From positions 1-45,426 of the forward strand of contig PLUL01000023.1 of the NCBI GenBank assembly GCA_003164895.1: a stretch of 45,426 nucleotides of DNA, in the 5' to 3' direction. Below the pieces are notes generated by a model that worked only from the letters and a program-made list of their open reading frames with translations, ran no database searches and had not been told where the DNA came from. Shown here piece after piece: positions 16,322 through 22,647 of the stretch (positions are counted from its first letter, which is position 1; every line of letters starts with the position of its first letter). Origin of the DNA: Bacteroidota bacterium (lineage in GTDB: Bacteria > Bacteroidota > Bacteroidia > Palsa-948). Both the position numbers and the translations under genes were made by a program.

Positions 16322-16605
16322 TAGAAATAAAAAGCTGTTATTACGGCAGAGATAACAAATCGGACAAAGGTGATTATTACAAATATTGCGGTCAACAGTT
16401 TTGGGAATTTGTTTCTGGCGATCCAACTCTTTACACCGAACTAATCGAACCACTTGGACATAAAGCAAAAGAGCGCAATGATGATTTTTTGAAATCTTAT
16501 TCGCAAATGCTTAACAAATTCACAAAAGAATTTACTACGGATTTTTGTAAAAAGAATGGGGAAATTGATTGGGACAAATTAGTGCGTTTTAATTCCGCGA
16601 AATAA
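16294..16605 (+). pseudogene. 3' remnant of a type II restriction endonuclease (PmeII-like)
   Basis: An open stretch without a start codon. Its first in-frame stop upstream is at 16291-16293. It encodes SCYYGRDNKSDKGDYYKYCG, then QQFWEFVSGDPTLYTELIEP, LGHKAKERNDDFLKSYSQML and DWDKLVRFNSAK, ending at a natural stop. From memory this is the C-terminal third of PmeII-family restriction endonucleases. No part of the N-terminal two thirds lies upstream; the small ORF occupies that place and overlaps the first bases. It is the other edge of the damaged restriction-modification locus. Confidence 0.78.
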
Positions 16606-16614
16606 AATCAAAAA

Positions 16615-16640
16615 TACAGATAGGGAATTTTGAATCTGTA
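16615..16640. terminator. Possible small hairpin between convergent units
   Basis: TACAGAT (16615-16621) and ATCTGTA (16634-16640) are exact inverted repeats with a 12-base loop. They lie between the restriction remnant (plus) and the LTA-synthase-like gene (minus). The stem is AT-rich and lacks a run of T, so termination is only a weak suggestion. Confidence 0.25.
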
Positions 16641-16660
16641 CAACGACAGCCCGTGATTCT

Positions 16661-18547
16661 TTAATAATCCGAATACTCCTGAAACATAGTTTCCAAATAA
16701 CTTTTCCCTTCTTTTTCTAAGCGGGATTTTTCAGCAGGAGAAAAAGTTTTTTCAAACATAAAATTATTGTTTGGGTGTGAGTAAACCAAATATTGTCCCG
16801 GTCGCACCCATCCAAAACCATCGGAAGTTTCGTAAAGCGCAAACTGAGAAGTGTATGGATTTAAAAGATTCTTGCTCCAAGTATATTTTTTTGAAGAAAT
16901 TCCCATCTGATTCAACAGCGTGGAAGCCAGATCAAGCTGCGAGCCAATCTTTTTATAGCGGTAACCGCGGAACTCATCCTTGATTACATTTCCATAGAAC
17001 ATCATTGCAATTTTTCTGTACTCCGGCTGCTGCTGAACCCAATGTTTTGGCGAGCGGTGGCTGTGATCGGAAACAAAAACAAAAAGCGTGTTGTCATACC
17101 ATTTTTCTTTTTTCGCATTCTGAATGAATTCAAAAAGTTGCTGATCGGAATACCGGATAGAGTTCACATAATCATTTTCATCTCCGCCCCATTTCACTTT
17201 ATCTTTTTCCGCCATCGGCATATCATAAGGCGAATGACTGCTGAGCGTGAACATGGCAGCGAAGAAGGGCTGCTTTTCGTTTTTTAATTCCTGCAATTGT
17301 CGCGCAAATAAATATTCATCGTGCACGCCCAATTTTCCCTGTGGAATTTTGCTATCAAAATCTTTTCCTTCTAGAATGCGGTCGAAATTATTGTAATACA
17401 TATACGCCTTGATGTTTCCATAGCTCAACTGTCCGCCAAACAAATAAGAAGTTTTATATCCTGCGTTGTGAAACTCGGTGTTAAGACAAGGCAGGTGATT
17501 ATATTTTCCCGGCTGACCGATAATAGAAGTTCCCGAAGGCAAAGCCGGAAACGCGCTGAAGATGGCGGTCATTCCCTGATCCGAAAGATCTCCGCTTGCG
17601 TAAAGACTGTCGAACATAATTCCCTGCTTACCGAGTTCGTCAAAATGAGTTGCAGCGCTGTCGTAGCCACCCAAAGATTTAATCATATCACCTGACCAGC
17701 TTTCAAGAATTACAAGAACAATATTCGGGCGATTAGTTTTCAGAAAAGAAATGGTTGTATCCTTTTCAGTTTTATAAATTTCATCAACTGTTTTTTTCGC
17801 TTCAGGCAGAGGAAAATAAATATACGGATTACCTTCCGTATTCATTCTGTTTTCCCAAATGCTTTGCCCCAGATTCCATCCTGAATTCACCGAAGCAAGG
17901 TTCAACACATTGTGTTTTGAAAAGTAAGCATCGCTCTGCTGAATGGGAATCTGTTGAACTCCTCCGCGAATTCCAAGCGCAAGAAGAACAGGAATAACGA
18001 TAATGAAAAGAAATACGATTACATATTTTTTAAACCCTTTTGTCTGAGAAAATGAATCGAGCGGAGCAAACGGTGAAATCTTTTTGTAAAGAAAAAATCC
18101 TGCGTAAGTCAAAAGAGCGGCTGCTATCAATCCGAAAATTAAAAAAGAAGTAGAAGTTGAATTTATCACTTCCATTGGATGCTGAAGAAAGCGAACGCCT
18201 TTGATGGTAAGTTTCGTTCCCCATTCTCTGTAAGTTTTAAGTTCTGTAATTGTTATCAGAGAAAACAACGCAAGCAGAATCAGGATGTAACCGGAATGAA
18301 TTGCTGAAATAAGTTTTTTCGGAAGAAAGGAGTAAATAGAAAATATCAAAAATGAGAATCCAAGAAAGTAACACGCCATGGAAGTATCAAGATAAAGCGC
18401 CTGCCAAAACGTGGAAATAATTTCTCCTATCGAAACTCCTTTGAGTTCATCCATATTATAGAGAATAAAAATACTGCGGCAAATAATAAAGAAAACGATC
18501 CAGAAAAGATACTGACGCATAATTGTTATGAATGGATTTTTAAGCAT
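16661..18547 (-). CDS. LTA-synthase-family membrane phosphotransferase (sulfatase fold)
   Basis: A 628-residue protein: five N-terminal membrane helices (about 1-200), then a large periplasmic sulfatase-type domain. Active-site features of LtaS/OpgB-like enzymes are visible: NIVLVILESWSGD (metal-binding Glu), SDQGMTAIFSAFPALPSG (nucleophile Thr after QGM, matching QGKT of LtaS), FTLSSHSPYDMP (His), and VFVSDHSHRSP (Asp-His). The enzyme should transfer a phosphoglycerol or similar group to an envelope glycan. Bacteroidota lack lipoteichoic acid, so the acceptor is unknown. I use ATG 18547; an upstream TTG (18559) lies inside the -7 box TACCTTTG (18557-18564). Confidence 0.87.
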   Translation of the reverse strand: MLKNPFITIMRQYLFWIVFFIICRSIFILYNMDELKGVSIGEIISTFWQALYLDTSMACYFLGFSFLIFSIYSFLPKKLISAIHSGYILILLALFSLITITELKTYREWGTKLTIKGVRFLQHPMEVINSTSTSFLIFGLIAAALLTYAGFFLYKKISPFAPLDSFSQTKGFKKYVIVFLFIIVIPVLLALGIRGGVQQIPIQQSDAYFSKHNVLNLASVNSGWNLGQSIWENRMNTEGNPYIYFPLPEAKKTVDEIYKTEKDTTISFLKTNRPNIVLVILESWSGDMIKSLGGYDSAATHFDELGKQGIMFDSLYASGDLSDQGMTAIFSAFPALPSGTSIIGQPGKYNHLPCLNTEFHNAGYKTSYLFGGQLSYGNIKAYMYYNNFDRILEGKDFDSKIPQGKLGVHDEYLFARQLQELKNEKQPFFAAMFTLSSHSPYDMPMAEKDKVKWGGDENDYVNSIRYSDQQLFEFIQNAKKEKWYDNTLFVFVSDHSHRSPKHWVQQQPEYRKIAMMFYGNVIKDEFRGYRYKKIGSQLDLASTLLNQMGISSKKYTWSKNLLNPYTSQFALYETSDGFGWVRPGQYLVYSHPNNNFMFEKTFSPAEKSRLEKEGKSYLETMFQEYSDY

Positions 18548-18556
18548 AATCTGTGG

Positions 18557-18564
18557 CAAAGGTA
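18557..18564 (-). promoter_or_regulatory. Candidate -7 box (TACCTTTG) for the LTA-synthase-like gene
   Basis: The minus strand reads TACCTTTG, an exact TANNTTTG match, 9 nt before the ATG at 18547, so the leader would be only a few nucleotides. Its -33 region falls in the palindrome at 18570-18591, which it shares with the divergent promoter on the plus strand. Confidence 0.5.
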
Positions 18565-18569
18565 TAGAA

Positions 18570-18591
18570 ACCTGCCTGTCGGCAGACAGGT
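18570..18591. repeat. GC-rich imperfect palindrome between divergent promoters
   Basis: A 22-bp element related to the perfect palindrome at 14831-14852, with two asymmetric substitutions that break four positions of the dyad. An inner perfect hairpin remains (CCTGTC GGCA GACAGG). It sits between the -7 boxes of the LTA-synthase-like gene and the epimerase-CBS operon, covering both -33 regions. It is either a shared operator or a mobile palindromic repeat that landed there. Confidence 0.75.
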
Positions 18592-18610
18592 ACTCTCACA
18601 AAATTTCTCC

Positions 18611-18618
18611 TAACTTTG
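18611..18618 (+). promoter_or_regulatory. Candidate -7 box (TAACTTTG) for the epimerase-CBS operon
   Basis: An exact TANNTTTG match. It ends 6 nt before the TTG at 18625, so transcription would begin at or next to that codon, giving a leaderless message. The first possible TTG (18616) lies within the box. Confidence 0.5.
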
Positions 18619-18624
18619 TCTGCT

Positions 18625-19629
18625 TTGAAAATATCTGCATCCATATACTCCAGCAAGGATAAATCGCTTCCTGATCTCGTGAAGGAACTGGACGATTACA
18701 TTGTAGATTATTTCCACATTGATTGCAACGATGACCTGAAAGTTTTTGACGATATCCGAACCATCCGGACACTCAGCAAAACACCGATCGATCTTCATAT
18801 TATAAGTTCTGAGCCGGAAAAGTTCTTTCAAAAGATCATTGAGACAGAAGTAGAACTGGTAACTTTTCAGCATGAAAACCTGAAGAAGAAATTAGAAATT
18901 CCGAAAGAGATAAAATCCAAACTTGGGATTGCGATTATTTCGGAAACAGAAATTGATGTATTTGAGAATTATAAAGACCGATTTGATTTCATCCTGTTCA
19001 TGACCACCACTCCGGGAAAAAGCGGTGGCACATTCAACAAAGAGAACTTTAAAAAGATCCGCGACTTCCACCAAAAATATCCTGACAAAAAAGTATATGT
19101 GGATGGCGGTGTGACTGCTGATATTTCCTTTGTACTTCGGAATATGGGTGTTTACTCTGTGGTATCGGGTTCCTATTTAGTAAACTCGTCTCTAATTGGA
19201 AACGCACTTCACAATTTACGAAGCAACTATTACGTTCCATCAGGAATTCATGTACGCGACATCATGATGGGCAAAAACGAAATTCCGATTATTGGAGAGA
19301 ATGCATCTTTTTCGGAAGTGCTCAACAGCATTGATAAATATAATTTTGGTTTCACGAATGTTGCGGATGAAAGCGGAAAGATGAAAGGTCTCATTTCAAA
19401 TGCCGATGTGCGCAAAGGATTGATCAAAAAAATTTCCGACCTGAATAAAATTGAAGAGAACGACCTTATCAACCGAAACCCTATCAAAGTGTACGATGAT
19501 TTTACCGTTACCGAAATGATCGAATTCATCAAGAACACAAAACAAAATATTTTATACCTGCCTGTCGTTGACCGAAACAATAATCTGACAGGTGCTATTA
19601 CATTTACTAATCTTATTAAAGGAGAATAA
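18625..19629 (+). CDS. Ribulose-phosphate 3-epimerase-like enzyme fused to tandem CBS domains
   Basis: A 334-residue fusion. Residues 1-200 form an RPE-type TIM barrel: KISASIYSS, FHIDCND (His31, Asp33), PIDLHIISSEP (His58), FMTTTPGKSGGTF (phosphate loop region) and VYVDGGV (Asp160). These are the four metal/catalytic positions of ribulose-5-phosphate epimerases, so it should be active. Residues about 207-268 and 283-334 are two CBS domains, which normally sense adenine nucleotides. Ordinary RPEs lack them; arabinose-5-phosphate isomerase KdsD carries a CBS pair behind a different catalytic fold. The next gene starts after one base. The start must be TTG (18616 or 18625); I prefer 18625 because 18616 lies in the promoter box. 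The substrate is uncertain. Confidence 0.85.
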   Translation: MKISASIYSSKDKSLPDLVKELDDYIVDYFHIDCNDDLKVFDDIRTIRTLSKTPIDLHIISSEPEKFFQKIIETEVELVTFQHENLKKKLEIPKEIKSKLGIAIISETEIDVFENYKDRFDFILFMTTTPGKSGGTFNKENFKKIRDFHQKYPDKKVYVDGGVTADISFVLRNMGVYSVVSGSYLVNSSLIGNALHNLRSNYYVPSGIHVRDIMMGKNEIPIIGENASFSEVLNSIDKYNFGFTNVADESGKMKGLISNADVRKGLIKKISDLNKIEENDLINRNPIKVYDDFTVTEMIEFIKNTKQNILYLPVVDRNNNLTGAITFTNLIKGE

Positions 19630-19630
19630 T

Positions 19631-20632
19631 ATGATCTTACGAGTAAAAAATACTATTGACGAAAAAAAAGCAAATGAACTTGGAAAAGAGCTGGATGCAT
19701 TTGTCGTAAAATATGACGGCTCGTTGCTTCTTGTCACTCCAACCAAACTGAAAGAAGTAAGTGAGAAACATAAAGAGTTTGTTTCCGAAAGTTTTGTTTT
19801 CAATGACGACATTCAGCTTGCCAGCAAAAAATTCATTCCACACACAAGAGAGATCAAGATCAGCGATAATATCAGCATCGGAGGAAAAACAAATAACACC
19901 GTTGTCATAACAGGACCTTGTTCCGTAGAATCAGAAGAGCAGATCGAACAATCAGCACAGCTATGTGTGAAATTGGGTGTGCAAATTATCCGTGCAGGAT
20001 GTTTCAAACCAAGAACTTCTCCTTATTCATTTCAGGGAATGGGGCTTGAGGGATTGAAACTGCTCGATAAAATGAGAAGCAAGTATGGGCTTAAAGTTAT
20101 TTCTGAGGTACGCGATTCAACACATGTGCAGGATATTATTCAGTATTCAGATATTGTTCAGATCGGAGCAAAATCCATGTATGATCACGGAATTCTGAAA
20201 GCTTGTGCGAAAACAAATAAGCCGGTTCTTTTGAAAAGAGGATTCGGCACCACGCTTCAGGAGTTCGTCCAGTCAGCAGAATTTATTTTATCAGGTGGAA
20301 ATGAAAATGTAATTCTCTGCGAGCGCGGCATTCGGACATTTGAAACCAAAACAAGATTCACGCTTGATCTCTGTGGAGTTGCATGGTTGAAAGAACATAC
20401 CAATCTTCCAATAATCCTCGATCCAAGTCACGCTATTGGATATGCTTATGGTGTTCCCGATTTAACGCGTGCCTGCATGGCAATGGGCTGCGATGGTTTG
20501 CTTATAGAAACACATCCGAATCCCTCAGTTGCAAAATCAGATGCTTCACAGCAATTGAATTTTGATCAGTTCACAAAACTTTACGAATCACTTAAATCAA
20601 TTGCAACAGCTGTAAACAAAAACATTATTTAA
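19631..20632 (+). CDS. aroF: DAHP synthase family enzyme (type I-beta, AroF-like with ferredoxin-like domain)
   Basis: A 333-residue member of the DAHP/KDO8P synthase family, which joins phosphoenolpyruvate to an aldose phosphate. Residues 1-70 form the ferredoxin-like regulatory domain of Thermotoga-type enzymes. The barrel shows GPCS (Cys97), RAGCFKPRTSPYSFQGMG, VLLKRG, ILCERGIRTFE, DPSHAIG (His267), IETHPNP (Glu293) and KSDASQQL (Asp304); Cys, His, Glu and Asp are the metal ligands. KPRTS suggests a DAHP-type aldose site rather than KDO8P. The segment IGAKSMYDHG differs from the usual IGARNMQNF. It lies between an epimerase-CBS gene and a KdsC-type phosphatase gene, unusual for an aromatic pathway enzyme. 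ATG 19631 is chosen; a longer frame would run back into the upstream gene. Confidence 0.88.
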   Translation: MILRVKNTIDEKKANELGKELDAFVVKYDGSLLLVTPTKLKEVSEKHKEFVSESFVFNDDIQLASKKFIPHTREIKISDNISIGGKTNNTVVITGPCSVESEEQIEQSAQLCVKLGVQIIRAGCFKPRTSPYSFQGMGLEGLKLLDKMRSKYGLKVISEVRDSTHVQDIIQYSDIVQIGAKSMYDHGILKACAKTNKPVLLKRGFGTTLQEFVQSAEFILSGGNENVILCERGIRTFETKTRFTLDLCGVAWLKEHTNLPIILDPSHAIGYAYGVPDLTRACMAMGCDGLLIETHPNPSVAKSDASQQLNFDQFTKLYESLKSIATAVNKNII

Positions 20633-20634
20633 TC

Positions 20635-21105
20635 GTGAATAAAAAAATAAAATTCTTATCACTGGATGTAGATGGCGTTCTTACCGATGGTGGTATTTAT
20701 ATTTCCGAAGAAAGAAAAGTGACAAAAAAATTCAATGTAAAGGACGGAGTTGGCATTCGCAGCGCAATCAGTCAAGGAATTGAAGTAGGATTCATCACCG
20801 CTGGAGTACGAGGACACAAACTTGTGCAAGAGCGCGCCAAAATGCTCGGAGTAAAATATGTTCATTCCGGAAAAAATGAAAAGCTGGATGTACTGAAAAA
20901 GTGGTGCAAGAAACTTAAAATAAACTTAGATGAAGTGGCGCATGTTGCCGATGATACCAACGATATAAATATCCTTTCTGCAGTTGGCTTATCTGCTTGT
21001 CCTGCTGATTCCGTTGAAAAAGTAAAAAAGATAGCAAAAATTATTTTGAAGAAAAAAGGCGGAGAAGGTTGTGTGAGAGAATTTATTGACAACTATCTTC
21101 TATGA
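20635..21105 (+). CDS. kdsC: KdsC-type HAD phosphatase (3-deoxy-ulosonate 8-phosphate phosphatase family)
   Basis: A 156-residue cap-less HAD phosphatase that probably acts as a tetramer. Motif I is LDVDGVLTDGG (Asp11 nucleophile, Asp13 acid/base), motif II FITAG, motif III Lys in GKNEKLDVL, motif IV VADDTNDINIL. The C-terminal GGEGCVREFID matches the tail that completes the neighbour's active site in KdsC. KdsC enzymes remove the phosphate from KDO-8-phosphate or related nonulosonate phosphates. Here it follows a DAHP-synthase-like gene rather than kdsA, so the natural substrate may be a seven-carbon ulosonate phosphate. The start is a GTG two bases after the previous stop; its stop overlaps the next start (ATGA). 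Confidence 0.88.
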   Translation: MNKKIKFLSLDVDGVLTDGGIYISEERKVTKKFNVKDGVGIRSAISQGIEVGFITAGVRGHKLVQERAKMLGVKYVHSGKNEKLDVLKKWCKKLKINLDEVAHVADDTNDINILSAVGLSACPADSVEKVKKIAKIILKKKGGEGCVREFIDNYLL

Positions 21106-21497
21106 AAAAAAATCTGCTGGTGATCGCAGGAATTTCAGGATCGCTTTGTGTTGCACTGGGCGCTATGGGCGCTCACGCATTAAAAGATAAACTTCCTTTA
21201 GAAAATCTTCAGACCTACGAAACGGCAGTGCGATATCAGTTCTATCACACACTTGCATTAATTCTTGTTGTAATTCTTTCCGATAAAATTCAATCCAAAT
21301 TTCTGAACTACGCCTTCTCTCTATTCATTGCGGGAATAATTCTTTTTTCTTTCTCGCTTTATTTTCTTGCACTTCGCCCCACCATGGGAATTGGAAATGA
21401 GGAAATGAAATGGATTGGCGCAATCACTCCGCTGGGTGGAGTGAGTTTTATTTTAGGATGGATTTCATTATCTCTTTCAACTATTTCAGACAAATAA
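21102..21497 (+). CDS. DUF423 family membrane protein
   Basis: A 131-residue protein with four hydrophobic helices. GISGSLCVALGAMGAHALKD in helix 1, TYETAVRYQFYHTLALI in helix 2 and IGAITPLGGVSFILGW in the last helix are typical of DUF423 (YgdD-like) proteins, whose function is unknown. The ATG overlaps the kdsC stop by four bases, and its stop touches the next ATG, so it is translated as part of the operon. Confidence 0.9.
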   Translation: MKKNLLVIAGISGSLCVALGAMGAHALKDKLPLENLQTYETAVRYQFYHTLALILVVILSDKIQSKFLNYAFSLFIAGIILFSFSLYFLALRPTMGIGNEEMKWIGAITPLGGVSFILGWISLSLSTISDK

Positions 21498-21851
21498 ATG
21501 AAGCCACATGATATTGCAAAATTATGGCTCAAGGCATTTAATGAGCACAATTTAGAAAATCTGCTTGCTTTATATTCTGACAATGCTGAACACTTCAGTC
21601 CGAAATTAAAAATCGGAAAACCGGAAACAAATGGACTGATAAAAGGTAAAACTGCAATGCGCATTTGGTGGAAAGATGCTTTTGATCGTTTGCCGACTTT
21701 AACTTACAAGGAAGTATCTATTACTGTGAATGATGAACGCGTTTTTATGGAATATTCCCGCATTGTTTCAGGTGAAGAAAATATGAACGTAGCAGAAGTG
21801 TTGGAAATAAAAAATGGATTGATCGCAGCTTCGAGGGTTTATCACGGATAA
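21498..21851 (+). CDS. NTF2-like / SnoaL-like domain protein
   Basis: A 117-residue single-domain protein with the NTF2 cone fold pattern: LWLKAFNEHNLENLLALYSD, then IKGKTAMRIWWKDAFDRLP, and beta strands ending VAEVLEIKNGLIAASRVYHG. Such domains bind small hydrophobic molecules or act as isomerases or hydrolases. No catalytic role can be set from sequence. It begins immediately after the DUF423 stop codon. Confidence 0.82.
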   Translation: MKPHDIAKLWLKAFNEHNLENLLALYSDNAEHFSPKLKIGKPETNGLIKGKTAMRIWWKDAFDRLPTLTYKEVSITVNDERVFMEYSRIVSGEENMNVAEVLEIKNGLIAASRVYHG

Positions 21852-21879
21852 TTTTATTAATATTTTAAAATCAAAACCC

Positions 21880-22269
21880 ATGTCACTCACAGTCGAGAAT
21901 CAAAAAATTATTTTCAACAAGCTTAAAAAGAGTTTAAAAAAATGCATTCCGCCAATGGTGCATAAGAAAGGTTCGGCTAATACTTTTGAACTCATCGGAA
22001 ATAAACCGGTTCCTTACGGATATAAAAAAGAAATTGTTCCTGGAATGTTCTTCGCTTCGATTGTGGCGAGAAAAAACAGTGTTGTTTTTTATTTTTTCCC
22101 ATGCTACATGAGTTCTGCATTCAAAGGAACTGCACCTTCCTTATTCAAATGTTTAAAAGGAAAAACTTGTTTTCATTTTACAAGTCCGGAACAGGTAAAT
22201 GAAAAAGAACTTGATGCTCTTTTAAAACAAGGTGTGACTGCATGGAAGAAAGCCGGATATATGAAATAA
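21880..22269 (+). CDS. DUF1801-like (YdhG-type) small protein
   Basis: A 129-residue soluble protein. The order is a helix with LKKCIPPMVHKKGSANTFEL, strands around VPGMFFASIVARKNSVVFYF, then a KGKTCFHFTSPEQVNEKELD segment and a closing helix. This is the layout of DUF1801/YdhG proteins, a family with no firm function. It is the last gene of the plus-strand run, 28 bp after the NTF2-like gene, and converges with the DUF983 gene three bases later. Confidence 0.68.
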   Translation: MSLTVENQKIIFNKLKKSLKKCIPPMVHKKGSANTFELIGNKPVPYGYKKEIVPGMFFASIVARKNSVVFYFFPCYMSSAFKGTAPSLFKCLKGKTCFHFTSPEQVNEKELDALLKQGVTAWKKAGYMK

Positions 22270-22272
22270 TTC

Positions 22273-22632
22273 TTATTTTGGTTTTGTTCCCAGCATATTG
22301 ACCCACAAAAGCCGGGAAATTCTAAAGTTAAGCGGAAGAAGCAAAATGAGTTCGAGGGTAAATACAGCAACAAAATACCAGAAGTTGATCTCAATTATCA
22401 CTTGAAGAAAAAAATAAGTTAAAAACATAAGCCCAGCCTGCAAAGCGTAACTCATGATTGCCGCACCGAAATAAAATCCGGGTTCCTGCCTAAAATCCAT
22501 TCCACACTTCGAGCAATTATTATTCATGAGTTCAAACTTGCGAAGGTTGTATGCATTATCGCAACTGAAGAAACTCCCTTCCGAACAATTAGGACATTTG
22601 TTTTTAAAAACGCTGGTAAAAAATTTATTCAT
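22273..22632 (-). CDS. DUF983 membrane protein with zinc-ribbon-like N terminus
   Basis: A 119-residue protein. Two CXXC pairs (NKCPNCSEGSFF and NNCSKCGMDF) form a rubredoxin/zinc-ribbon-like knuckle. EPGFYFGAAIMSYALQAG and two membrane helices follow, ending at LNFRISRLLWVNM. This is the DUF983 pattern, common in Bacteroidota and Alphaproteobacteria, function unknown. The PafA-like gene ends 15 bp upstream on the same strand. Confidence 0.9.
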   Translation of the reverse strand: MNKFFTSVFKNKCPNCSEGSFFSCDNAYNLRKFELMNNNCSKCGMDFRQEPGFYFGAAIMSYALQAGLMFLTYFFLQVIIEINFWYFVAVFTLELILLLPLNFRISRLLWVNMLGTKPK

Positions 22633-22647
22633 ATTATTTTTTAAAAA

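Noticed and set aside
14949-16605. A complete prophage or integrative element
   Set aside because: No integrase, att-like direct repeats, phage structural genes or transposase are visible around the restriction scar.
16616-16660. Strong rho-independent terminator after the restriction remnant
   Set aside because: The hairpin has a seven-pair AT-rich stem, a 12-base loop and no T run; kept only as a weak candidate.
19558-19600. Another copy of the GC-rich palindrome (CCTGCCTGTCG ... CTGACAGGT)
   Set aside because: Only the outer bases match and they encode the conserved CBS strand LYLPVVDRNNNLTGAI, so the similarity is explained by coding sequence.
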